Assembly (NCBI RefSeq): GCF_932526225.1
Contig: NC_064043.1
Location: 7,245,501-7,309,500, forward strand
Source of the DNA: Nematostella vectensis
Taxonomy: Eukaryota; Cnidaria; Anthozoa; Actiniaria; Edwardsiidae
DNA: 64,000 nt
Reading direction: 5' to 3'
Positions 12,908 through 25,659 of the stretch are shown one piece after another. The notes below the pieces were generated by a model. It was not told the origin of the DNA and searched no databases. It worked only from the letters and a program-made list of their open reading frames with translations. Made by a program: the position numbers and the translations under genes. The stretch's first letter is position 1; each line of letters starts with the position of its first letter.

Positions 12908-13157
12908 CTAGGTTTTTCGCGTATAAGCAAGCTTATGGTCACGCCTAAGCAGGTCTGTGCAAACGGCGCCAACATCGGCCAGCAACGGTTGGTACTTCCT
13001 GTAGCCATCAATGTAGTGTCTCCTAGAAACTGACCCTAACCATTTCTCTAAAGCAAACATATCGATGGCTACATGAAGTACTAACTCCACCATTGCCGAA
13101 GAGTCTTGTTCGACTGACCATAAGATAAAGGCAATGTTTCCTCGCAGCACCCCCTAA
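12908..13157 (-). CDS. Possible terminal exon, unrecognised
   Basis: A minus-strand frame of about 80 codons, ending at a TAG at 12908, has a composition more protein-like than its neighbours: balanced charges, several Trp, Arg and Asp residues and few low-complexity runs. An in-frame stop just upstream overlaps the sequence GTGTTAG, which could serve as a splice acceptor with the exon starting near 13157. No initiator is convincing and I recognise no domain. It could be a last exon of an unknown gene, a decayed transposon fragment or chance. Low confidence. Confidence 0.2.
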
Positions 13158-13269
13158 CACAGTGTGCGAACAGTGCCAGGTTTAATTGGGCTAGAGTCTG
13201 AATGCACAGGGCATAATGATTATAAGACAAAAAAATTAAATAACGAAGGCGGTTTAACCATCGTTGCAA

Positions 13270-16200
13270 TCTATGCGCGAAAATGTGTAAAATATTGAAA
13301 ATAGAAATAAGATTATTAAGAAAGCCATTTATAGCAGCTGTACGTAGAATGGTAAAATTGTGAGAACCTCACCTTTGTAAAAGTATTTCTTGCCTTTTAT
13401 TTATCAAACCTGTAAGCAAATAGAGTCTTTATTAGAACTGTAGAGAATAGTGTTTATTGTTAATTCTTTCCCTAATGTATGTCAATTCATATGGTATATT
13501 TTCTCCAGTGATTTTCTGTTTCTTATAATATTGTATCCTTAATTTATGTACGCCATGGCGTATTTATGAACTTATCTTTGCCTAATACTTTCTGTAACTA
13601 TTACCAGGCCAAATCGCTCACACTTTCGTCCTTAACCAGCCAATGCTATGGGAAATTGTTGCTTCAATAACAGACAAGTTTTTCTTATAACTGTCACCGA
13701 TCGATCTCCGGTAAATATCCGCAGTTCGCTGCTATAACTCATTCAGTACTTTTACGGCCCTTCATTTTGACTTGCGATAATTGAATAATTAATCTTTTTG
13801 CGTTATTGGCATAGTCATTTATTGGGACTTACCGGTAGCTATTTCCTATTTCGCTAAATGCGCCACTTGGTTATATACTTTAGCACTCGCTTTTTTTACC
13901 AAACGCTCAGCTAATTTTGCGTTGATATATTTTTTTTTGAAAATTTAGTTTCATATTTCAGAATGATGAATGTAAAATAACATAAACAAATTCCTTGCAG
14001 TAAATTTATTTGCAATATCCAGTTTTACTTTAGAAGAGCGGAATTTGTGGACCTATGGTTGCATAGCATGTTTGTTTTTGTTTTTAGTACTATTTGTCCC
14101 CCCATCACGTCATTGTTTACTTTATTTATTTCCTCCACTTAGGACGAGTGATGTGGGATATGACAAGCTATGTGGGATGATGTACGCCTGCTGGAATGCT
14201 TAGATGGTATTTATCTTACTTAAACGTAATTCGCATTTATAGACGTCAGTACTCAAATAGTTAGACTATCATAGCGTATTTTCACATACCAATTGGGGTT
14301 TAAGTTGTGGTCATTTCACCTAAGATAACATTTCCGTCGAGATGAAGAAAGGCGAATTTCGCGCTTGATATGATTATGCCGAATTATACTCTTCTCTAAG
14401 AAACGAAACGTTTCTTAAAAAGCATAACAATAAAAAAAATAATAATAATAAAGGCACCTTGCCATCGGTGCAGGTGTTGGGAAAGAGCCAAGTGAGATCC
14501 CTAAAATTGTTTTTGAATATTTGATTAAGAATTGGTGTACAAACTTTTAAACAAATGACGTGCAATTGTGATCCTTGACATGTCTAAGAGTGTTGCACAC
14601 TATACGCCCACCCACCCACCACGCCCACACCCTTATGATCTTATTAGAAGATGCCTTAAAATTACAAAATGGCTCCTGATTTAGCGAAGATTCGTTGATC
14701 CTCAAGTCTGTTCGCAAAGAAAAACCGTGTCAATTTTCTGTACCGTACAGGAGAATGGCGCAAGGGGTAATAGACAATTGGCTCCCAATGTGACAATGGT
14801 TCGACATAAGTAAAAAAAAATCACGATTACGACATGTAACTGTTTGGAGCTTGGGCTGTAAATCTATTTTTATGCGAGTTTCACCAGTTTAATGTTGAGG
14901 ATTTAATAACGACTGTCACTTTCTGAATTTCTCTCGACCCAATTTAACGAATGAATTGAGATTTGAAAATGCCCCACTTTAGAGTCTAGATAAAAGAAAA
15001 CATTTTTACTTTAGGAGTTGACTCTGGTGATAAAACCATTTGTGCTGTCGTTTCTTCGCTCTTTTTGACATCCGGAACAATACTTTGCTTCCTTTCTTTT
15101 ACGTTTTCGGCGAAGTTTTAATAGGATTCAATGAGGGGAAGTTGGTTTTAGCTCGTGCGCATTGAGCACGTCTCATTCCTTATTATTTGAATAGATAAAC
15201 CATTGAAATATTGGCACAGTGTGCGAACCGGGAAATTGACCTCTGCGAAAACACAAATGTTTTTTAATTTCTCTAGAATATATTAATATGAATTAAAAAC
15301 ATTTAAAAACCTCTTAAGTACAGTTTCACACAAGCCAAAGGCTTTAATTCTTGTTACCATTTTAATAATAAAACTACTTAAAGATCATGGAACTTAATTC
15401 CAGGAAAATAATTAAGTGATGATTATTGCGATCTTACTGTGCTTTGAGTATTTTGTGTACACGCATAGTTTTCAAATGTCATATCAAAGGAGTAGGTTCA
15501 TTATCATGAGATTTTTGCATCGTACAAGGATCGTTTTAAGTTGTTTTTTTTTTTCGGAAAAATGAGAACTGAAAAGAATGGAACAACTCCTCAGGGAACC
15601 TTCTATAAACCGAAAACATAATCTTAAAGATAAGCATCATTTTTTGCTCATTATATCTGTCATCTTATGGGGAGAATCTGCTGTTATTTTTGGACAAAAC
15701 TCAGATTGCTTTTTTACAGACCTTTTTTAAAGGCCAGACAGAACGGGTTTCTTTAATGTTCTTTTTAATGAACCCATTTAAAGAATATGAGTCATCAAAC
15801 TCGGACCTGTCAATGGTAACATCACTTTGCACTTTTTTCTGGCGTTTTCACTATCATTATATTGTAATAGATGTTTTTTTTTATCTTAATGAGACCCAGA
15901 GATTACAGCACGGAATACGACCCGAAAGATGAAGAAAAAAAAAAATAACCAAGATTTTTTTTTCATGAAAAAGAAAACATTTCACATTAGTCTCCTCGTC
16001 AGCGCTTGTTCGTAATGAAAGGTGAGATGTAATTTTATTACGACTTTGGGTATGTCACATTTGGCGGCTCAAACCCAGCAACGGTATTAGCGTAATGCGT
16101 TTATAGTAAAAGATTAGGTAAGTTTTTAATCAAGCAAAACATGTAGAAGCCCAAATTAAACACTTTGTATATAATGTGTGGTTTGTTGAGAGGTATAATG

Positions 16201-17600
16201 AAAATGAAATACCCACAGAAACAGTGATTTTTTTTTGTCTTTCAATTGCTTGTACCAGACAGTATTTGTATACTGTACAATAAGAAATTTGCTATTTTAT
16301 TGCATGTCCTCTTTTGATCGACATTTACGTGTGATGAAATCAAATGAGTCATCTTATCTTCAAATAGAAAATAAAAGTATATTTCAGCATGTCTCACTCT
16401 CTTTGGCTGTTAAGAAGCGCTTCAGCTCGAAACCTGTTAGACTACTCTTTTTTTAGAGAATGTAAACTGAATGTAATACACCATAAATGTGATACACCCA
16501 AAAAGGTGCCAAATTATTGTCTCCTACTTAGAACTTTTCATGCCAGACTGTTATTTCCCTGTTTTCTACACACTCCCTTTTAATCGCCCGAAAAAGGTTT
16601 CCTGTTTTTGTTCGTTCCCAACCCTATCTTCAATCTATATTGGTGTGATAATAACTGCTTATTTGTGACTTTTGACTAGCCTTTTACGAGCGTCACACCC
16701 AATTTCTGGTCACCTCCGAATCGGATAACACATTGAAAACCATAGCCAGATAGGAATCTCTCAACGTGGATAAAACGAGAAATAAAGAGGACCTATACAG
16801 TAACAGGATTGTTTTACGTATTTTCTTACAGCATCCTATTTGCTGGAATTGTTAAGTAAGGTTTTCTAACCTTCCAATATTACTTTATCGGGCCGTTCAT
16901 CGTAAGTGCTTTATCTAAAAAGCATCGTCATTTCGCGAAACTGATTTGCCTTTGTTTAAGGTGTAGAGAAATTGCGAAATGGATTTCTCTAGTCTTAGCT
17001 ACTATGTAAATTTCGATCGGATGTGAAAAAAGTACTTTAAGTAATCACTTCGACAACGAAATAAAAAAGCTCATGTATATAGATTTTAGGAAAAATATAC
17101 TCGAGAAACTAAGATAATTGAGGTTGACTTTTTACATGCTCTGCATGAATCTTACCCAAAAAATGAAAGAAACAATTAACAAACAAGAATAGGGAAGAAT
17201 AGAATTCCCGTATAACCTTAATAGATTGACAATTTACCTGCACAATTAAAGAAGGCAAAGAGAATATGTACTGTTATTAAATAAGACACAACATGTTTCG
17301 TTTAGGATTGGAGTACATGTAAAATAAGTAGAAGAATTTATTTAAGGCCGGATTTTAGGTAATGGTTGCCGTAACCGGAGAACCAAGAATGTAAGAACGT
17401 GAATTAACGGTTTATATAATGAACACATCGATATTTAGAAACCTTTGAACAAAAAATAGGGGAAACTCTCATAATATACTCAAGGGTAGATTGAAAACAC
17501 TATTTTATGATTATTAATTTGCCTAGGTTAAGTCTTGTTTTACTCGTGAAACCGGTTCCTATGGAACGTAAGTGCAGTATCTAGGCAAGGGAAAGTCAAC
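13270..17600. other. Intergenic, no gene seen
   Basis: AT-rich DNA with short tracts such as (AAT)n near 14432-14452. No coding region, RNA gene or sizeable repeat was recognised. Confidence 0.45.
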
Positions 17601-17624
17601 CAAAGCATAAATGCGGGTACTTAC

Positions 17625-17716
17625 GGCTTCGCGTAGCTAGGCGTGATCCGTACAAATGTATAGACTTTGCCGTGGGTCGAGACTCATTTATAGGACTAAG
17701 TCTCATTTGCATGCGT
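17625..17716 (-). promoter_or_regulatory. Candidate core promoter and first exon, minus strand
   Basis: Read on the minus strand, an octamer ATGCAAAT is followed about 20 bp later by TATAAATG (17692-17685) and then a short ATG-free stretch ending in GCC|GTAAGTAC, a strong splice donor with the exon end at 17625. Order and spacing suit a TATA promoter feeding a small untranslated exon of about 35-40 nt. The next supported minus-strand gene is the cysteine-rich one at 11454-11720, about 6 kb away, but the link is unproven. Confidence 0.25.
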
Positions 17717-17719
17717 GTG

Positions 17720-20700
17720 TGTGGAGGCTAAATCTTCAGGCAGGTGACATGCGAATTGTTGTAATTACATGAAGCATCCGGCTACACAGCTCGCATCATA
17801 GCCGTTCACTAAACATGTTAAACATGTGTTTGTTTGAGGCGTCGGATTAAAAGAAATCTTGATTTATGAAATAACACGATCACTGACTCGATAAACGCAA
17901 GGATCAACCGACTTTTGTGTAGGAATGAAAATGTTGGCGATACACACAAGTGAGAGATTTCCGTAGCAAAAGCCACTTAGAGTAAGGTAGAGATTATGTG
18001 AGTGGCTTGCGTTCAATGTTTATCATATACAAGCAAAGTAATCAGAATTGAAAGTGGTCGTGTATACGCTTATATGAGCGCGCGCGTTGTTTGTGCATTA
18101 TTTCATGGAAAATTTTACGCGACTTAAAGGAAATTAGGTGTGACAGTTTCGAATCCTATTCAAACGAACTTGACTTTTCGGAAAAATAAAGGAAAACCCT
18201 ATCTGATGAATAATCTGTTAGGGGCTTTTTTAGTTTGACAAATGATCCAAAAGATATACATCGCCAAAAATTATGTTTGTAGTGTATTCCTCGTAGTTTT
18301 TGTTTTAATGAAAATACCATTACCGAGGTAATCTCTGGCTATAAGCAACTTGTAATCTAGTTAGTTGTCTTTTTTAGAAAACACATAAAATGTTAATATG
18401 AAAAGTGCTACGTTTATTGAAAGAAATGTTTGTCTTTTCTCGTGAGTTTTCTGAAGAGATTACACACGAGTTCCTCTTCTATATATTTTTTCGTTGACAA
18501 ATATCTGGCTTAACAGCAGCTGAACGTTAAGCCATATCTTTTCCCCCATTTGGCCCACACTGTAAGATGCGATGGATTTTAAGAAACAAAATACTTGTGA
18601 GGTCATTTTGAGATGTTTAGTTTTGCGTTGGCAACATCTCGGCCTCAAAACGTAAAAACGAGTGAAGGCGAATAAAGGCGTTTAGTAAAATGTACTTGAA
18701 CTGATTGAATTGTATTGCATTATTCAAAGAACAGTCGTAACTAAATCTGCGTTAATCAAACGAAGTGGGGCTCTACTATTTACGGAAGCAATAACGTGCC
18801 TTTTAATCCATAAAAGGCACAAATAAGTAGAGATTCAAAATTGAAGATATCTAAACTTTTTTGTATTTGAATTCTAAAAATAAAATAATCAAATCTTGAT
18901 AAGGAAGTCTTTTTGCCTGACTATTCGCCTTCAAGTAAACTACATTGAATGTTTTATTTACTGGATGATAAAGCTCAGATTATTGTCCTGTTAAATTAAT
19001 AACGCCTTTACCGGAATACCTGATTAGAGATTGGTGACTTCTTGGTATTGAGTCGCGGAAGATTATTGTGATGCAAGCTTTTCTTTGGTGTATCACTTTT
19101 GTTTCGTAGCTACATGTTATCTGATAAATTAGAAACTCGTGAACAAAGGCTGAGACAAAAAAGGATTAATGGTATAATTTACACACTGCAATCCTACACA
19201 AATTGATTCCAGTGGAAAGTAAGCACAAAAAAGAGAATAGAGAGTTTACTCTAGTAACTTGATTTATGAATCATCCAAAAAGATGTTTGCAAAGAGCTAA
19301 AAAGACTCCGAAACGCTTCCATCACTATCTAAAAGAGAACAAAGCAGATTATGAGTAAGAAATCAAATATAATAAAGAGCTGTTTATCTTGTGCTGTAAG
19401 CGTCGTTTCTGTACTCTTAGCCACGTGCTACCAAAAACAGCCGGAACCAAAACAAATATTTTCAATTTCTGCGCATTGGAAAGCAAAGGGAAACGATCTC
19501 TAGCTGGTTTTCGGTGGTCAACCGCAGATTTTTGTCGGGCCTTTACCTCATAGAGCAATATCTCTACTCAAGTTGCCAATAAACCATGTGAACTGGCAGT
19601 CAATCGATTTGTAGGCTTCCTTAATCAGGCTATTATCGCTCGGAATTTAGCGTCCCTCGTACAAAACTCGGCTGTGGTTAGGAAGTGATATTGAGAAAAG
19701 ATCGATGGCAAACAGGGGTCCACGTTTGTGTGCTTATATTAGATTAGCAAGTTTCAATGCGTGGGGTTCTTTGTTTTCGTGGGGTACTTCGCTTTTTTCA
19801 CATCTTTGTTGAGAGAGCTTGGTCAAACCACAAGATTTTTTTTACATGATTTCTCTGTAAAATTAATGAAAATCAGTTATCGATATTTCGATGATGGAAC
19901 ATTTACGAAATTCCCTTTTATACCTACAACAGTAGTGTAATTTTTTCCCCATAATTATTAGTTGGAAATTGGTATTTAAATGATACCAAAATTAGAAGAG
20001 TCTCGATCGACCATCTGTTGTTTAAAGAAATAATAATATAAAATTCATTGTGATAGTTAAACTCCGCCGGCTAAAGGGGAAGAATTTGAGTGAAGGTTTT
20101 TTGTGTTTTTGTAACTATATTTTATTATAACTGCTTTTATTTCACTTATAAGTACTTTATTGTCACCGCGCAATCCTTTCGGTCGGTGTACCTCACTTCC
20201 TTTAGCAATCAAACGGTCACGATAAACCATTATTCCTTGCCTTACTTTACCTTCAATAAGCACAATAGAGTTTTCCCCGGAGGTCGCATTTACATTGTTT
20301 AGCCATGCTGTTTACTAGCGGGACTTTTATCACACGGTCTATATGTAATTACATCCAAACGTACCCATGAACACATTGTGACCAATGATATGAGGTTTTA
20401 CAATTGTTGCTTTTGGTAGATTGCATGACCATTTCAATGAAATATATTATTTGAAGGAAATAAATATTTGGCTATAATCCTGTCTATTCACTATAATGAA
20501 GCTTAATCATGTTTTATGTTATTTGAACGAAACTTTGAATTTAGTGAATTATTTTATTTAACATAAAATCTGTTAATTCCATCTATATTTCCAGGTTAAA
20601 CATTTTTGGGCTTTTTTCTATTTTTCTTTTGATGTATTTATTTACTGACGGAAATCCGATTCCTCTTGAAGACTTTTTATAAAGCTTTATACCACGTGAG

Positions 20701-23700
20701 CATGATGTAGACGTTGATTGGTTTAAATTTCGCTCGCTTTCATTGGTTTGAAACAAGGTTTCACGCCTACAATCGTATCCCTCGCGAAATTTGAAAGAAA
20801 AAATGTAGGGGCCCCTTAACTTCCCATTTTCCCCAAAAAAAGCTAAAAAATGTGGCGCTAGAAATCAATTTATCGCTTACATGGATATTTAAACTTTCCA
20901 CTAGTAATCAAAAGCCATGACTGAGATAATTTAAGGAGAAGCGATATTTATCATCCGTTCATGACGTGACAGATATTGAGGGTGTAATGAGGCACTGGGT
21001 ACTAAATTGTCGCCATGCTCTTGAAGCCCTGGGCTATTTATTTTAGAATTTAGAGTGAGGTCTTGAGTATAGTAAATGACGTAATGTACTGAGTACTTAA
21101 CTTTCATACTGATAATGCATTATTTAATACATGCATTTATCTGGGAGTCGTTTCAGTTGTATGTAAAAATATAAAAAAGGCGAAATAAAACGATTTTATA
21201 CAATAGATGAACCATCCATATCCAACGAAAAATAGATTAACCATTTTCATTCTAAGAACTGCCCATTTCTACATAAAGGCCAAGTTTCAATCGACTCATG
21301 ATTTTGGACTAATGAATTTTATGGTTTTAGCAGGTTGCACTGAGGGCCAAATTTGTAATTACGGCTATAGTCATTCCCTTTCGTGGCCTTGAGGGTTATG
21401 TTCCTAATCAAATCTGATATTACTCACATACCTCAAAATCCCTCTCATATTTGGTAAACATCTCGAAGTTATCGTATAAAAATCCCCTTAAGAACATGAT
21501 CGGGAAAACTAGGAAAACTGTTCTTAGGGAAAATATCATTGTTTTACTCTATATTTGCTTTAGGAAAAGCACTATTCTGTTCGCCCTTATATATATTGAA
21601 ACAAATATTTTATTTGTTTTAATAGGAAGCGAGAATTCTTCTGAAGAATTCATTAATGGCCTTCCAGACATATATGCAAGGAGGTACTTACATTCCCTCT
21701 TTGTGGATGCCTTTGCTTTTCTAACCAAATTTTGCTAGGAAAATACGGCGTTTACTATTAAAAAAGTGAAATTGCATGAAAAAAAAAACATCAAATACTT
21801 AGTGGTTTTTCGATAAACAAATATACGGAGATTTTCGTTAATCGGGGGTTGATACAAAAAGGTGACTGAACTTTAAATTTATCGTGAAATAAATGAAAGA
21901 AATTCGCTTACGGTTTTCAAGTCTACTTGGAAAAATTACATTTGAGTTTCTTTGCATGAAAACGAAAAGTTTCACTTGGGCTTTTGGAAACTGAGGTTTT
22001 CGTTTCCCTATAATATGCCTAGAATGTAAAGGAAAGGTAACGTCTGTACGTTATGGTGTAACTAAGACTTTGCTATAATAGATTGGTTGGGGTTTGACTT
22101 ACGTTAAGAGGTTGCCCAAGAGGTCCGTGTTCCTTGCAGACTGCAAGTCGAGTGTTAGCAAGTGGTCCGGTTTCCCGCTTTTCCTCTACGAATTTACACA
22201 CAGGCTTTTATCACGTTAATGAGCATACAATTTTGAAGTTTTTGTCAATGACTAAAGCAGCTGCTGCTTAAGGGGCATCGGGAATGAGTCATTCCTGATT
22301 GGTGCTTTGAATTCAGTAATTGAGTTGATTTACACACCTACCTAGACTATATTTTTTCTAAAAAGGGTGATTTTAGTGAGATTTACTAAAATCTGCTAGA
22401 TGTGTAAATTATTGAACTATTGCCTCAAGGGATGCTTAATTTTTAATATCATTGAGAAGAAAAAGGGGTTAAATATTTCAATTCGACTAAAAATCGAAAG
22501 CACCAAATGACTTACGTATCATTAACTATAGGAAAGCTTCTACAGTAATTCACAACATCGAAAGGCATGGGAATAAACATAACGTATGCAGCAGTCTCTA
22601 GTACAAACAATCCATTTTTGTTAGGAAGACGTTGAAGTTTGTAAACACAGTTTTTTGTACAACGCTTTTAATCTTCCGTAAGCTCATCACAAATTAGCTC
22701 CCTGCCATGACAAATCTATTTTCGAAAAGCTGTTGATATTTTATTTTCTATCTAAATTTTATGTTATACGTTCCCTTTATTGGAGTGCTTAGCGGACGAA
22801 ATTCATATGGAAGATTGATGGCCTCGCCTTAAGGCCATTGCTCACCGACAAAAACGCCCTTATTAAGGTTATTAGCCATATTGGCGACTTCTGTTCCGCG
22901 CCTAATATATATTTATTTAGTTCTCTAATAAACTTGTTCGTTGTTTCTAGAGTGTTTTTATAACGTTGTTCAATCTATGGTTTGCCTGACACTTGCAAAC
23001 ACTCAAAAATGGAAAATAAAGTCATATAAGCTAAATACCATCTCAAAGACGCACATTTCATGTTTTCAAGAGAATCTGGTGACTTATGTATTATATTGAT
23101 GAAGTGTTCTTAACTGACGCATTCCCAAAGAAATTGACGGCATCGAATCAATTTCGTCATCGAGGGAGGCGCTAGAGAGTTAATACCCGCCTTTTTCTCT
23201 GTGTACCAATTTAAAAATTAAGTCCAATCAACGAGATTGGGTTCCTTAGTGATAGTGACTTTTATGGGTGCTAACAGCTACATGTCCATTGTCTCAGTGG
23301 TTAGTTATATTTAAAGTATGCTTTAAGGAAGGTGAATTCTAGTTATGATTATTATTTTGATGGAAACTGTACACCCTAAGTAGCAGTCCGGATGAGACAT
23401 TATGAGTTATAACGTCGGCGATAGTAATTTAGCCTGTGGCTGTAATCCTGCTTAAAGTGCCCTCTTGTCCTTTTTTTTCTCTTTGAGGTGTGCTATATCA
23501 ATAATTATTTGCTTTTCAATCCTGGCCGTTGGGAATACCTTTTCTCAGGTACCCTAAATCTAATTTACCAACTAGAAGTACTGCTCAAAGATATCATATG
23601 ACGTGGTCCAGGATATGATATAGCGCCTCTCGAGAAATTAGCTTTAAGATAATATGTTCCGCAAGTTTTAGTTTTGCTCTCCTTATGCGACTCCTCTATA

Positions 23701-24628
23701 CAACCCTTGTCGAATACTTGAGCTTGGTATTAAAAATGTGTTAATTTGTTTTTGCCGTTACCTACCTGCTTGTCATTAAAGTTTTTTTTAAGTAATGACC
23801 AAAAGAGTAATGACTAAGAGAAACTTATGCTTAAAACATAACGTAGTATTTCTGCCTTTTCTTCAAGAAAATAAGGCAAACAGGTTCTAAGCTCTATTGT
23901 AAATTGACTTTTTGTAGCATGATTCTCAGTTAAACAGGTAGGGATGGTTATTTGCTTTAACATAACGCATTTTAAAAGAAAATTAATGTTTTTTTTCAAG
24001 TAATGAGTAATTAAGTAATATTTGCGAGAATTGAAATCGAGTTTCTTGATCAATGTTTCATATAGTTTTCAATGAAGCTTCAACTCAATGAGCGTGTGAA
24101 TTCATCGTTAAATTAAGATGCCTGATTTTGCTAAACTTTCCACCCATTGATTATTGATGTTTCCATTTACAAAGATGTAGTCATAAATACTCTTGTTACC
24201 GTCTCACGCAGCTATTGTTCATTAATTATTCAATGTTTTATGGCGTCTATCTGAGTGGCGTAGTGTTCGCACAGAGAAGCATGAATGGGGGCGTTGATTT
24301 CTTTAGACTACCATATTCCCATATTTTATTTTCAGTAAAAATTCGTTATCTTTGGGACTAGGTTATTATCTGATGTTTGAGCAATTAGTGGGAAGATTAT
24401 TTGGCTAAGATTCTAAGATCGGTTTAGAAAAGATGTTAGAAAGAGATTTTACTACAAACAATTATAAGCTCTTCTCTACTGATGAGCTCCAAAAATGATT
24501 TTAGAATCTTTTGGAAGAAGCATTATTAAAAAATGGGTGCTCATATTTACAATGGCCAGGTAACCTTCAGAAAAACAGAAATTTATCTGGCTGGCTCGTG
24601 AACAGGGTCAGTACGCAGCTCTTACAAG
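17720..24628. other. Intergenic, no gene seen
   Basis: Nearly 7 kb with only short open frames of AT-biased composition. I found no domain, RNA gene or clear repeat. Confidence 0.45.
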
Positions 24629-24752
24629 CTGCAATTTGATTGGGCAAATGAACAATATCCGCACCTCGACACAAAGAACGAGAAGAATAGAGACAAAAGG
24701 ACTCACTTGTAAAGCAAAGATAATAGGAGACAAAGCAGCTGCGTACTTACTC
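24629..24752. repeat. Dispersed 124-bp repeat, copy 2
   Basis: Near-identical to 2991-3113. Here it is not flanked by the MITE-family sequence, which shows it is an independent unit rather than part of that element. Confidence 0.75.
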
Positions 24753-25475
24753 CGTGAACATGTTAGAGCTTGAATGGAGCAGAAGAAAACAAAAACAGCA
24801 CAGACGAATTGTTGGACAAAAAAATTGAGCCTGCTAGCCGGCTTTCATTTGGAGTTATTCGGGAATGTTTTTGTTTTCAAATATCTGGAGTCCTGTGTCG
24901 CCCCAGTGTACAGACATAGAGATTTCGTGAATGTGTATAAAGTCTAAAATTTTGCGTTTTGTAAGACCTTGTTTTGTTGGTCCTTACCAGGCGCGCCTAA
25001 CCCGAGATAAACGTTTTATTACAACTTACTTTAACTTGCAGCCCTCCCCCTATCAAAATCCCCTTGATTGCCTTCGTACGGGCATTTTTCCAGTTAGTAA
25101 TGGCTGGAACCCTCGATAACGAGCTCCCTGCGATCCCCAACCAATAAATCAATACCCCAAGGATTTTATTTCATATTTCCTGAAATGGCTAGAATCTTCG
25201 ATAGCTCAAACTATCGCTAACAGTTCGGACCTTACTTAAGGAAAAATATTATCTTCAAAAGACAAATTTAGCACAGTTGTTTGATTTGCCATTCGACCCT
25301 GTTTCGTTAAGATCGTACAGACTTGTTGAATATGGCCTTATTCCCGCGACATTGACCCGTTCCCGAAGAGAAGTAAGCTTTTTTTTAACTATTATTTTTT
25401 GTTCTAAACTACTAAGATTGTGAAAACCCTCGGGCTTTTTTATTGTCTTAAACCGTTGTCTTTGTGCCAGTTATT

Positions 25476-25659
25476 AGGAGTGTAGATGGCAGGGATACCA
25501 GCGACGCTAATTCTTGTGAACCTCTATGGACCCACAATTATAAAACATATATTTAGAAATTACATACATACATTAAAAAAAATATGTTTTATGATTGTGG
25601 GTCCATAGTAGAGGTTCACAAGAATTAGCGTCGGTGGTATCCCTGCCATCTGCACTCCT
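25476..25659. repeat. Long near-perfect hairpin
   Basis: Arms of about 75 bp (25476-25552 and 25580-25659) are reverse complements with only a few mismatches and small indels, around a loop of roughly 27 AT-rich bases. Arm landmarks are GATGGCAGGGATACCA and TTCTTGTGAACCTCTA on the left and their complements on the right. No flanking target duplication is visible. It may be a foldback element or, if transcribed, a long double-stranded RNA source. Confidence 0.85.
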
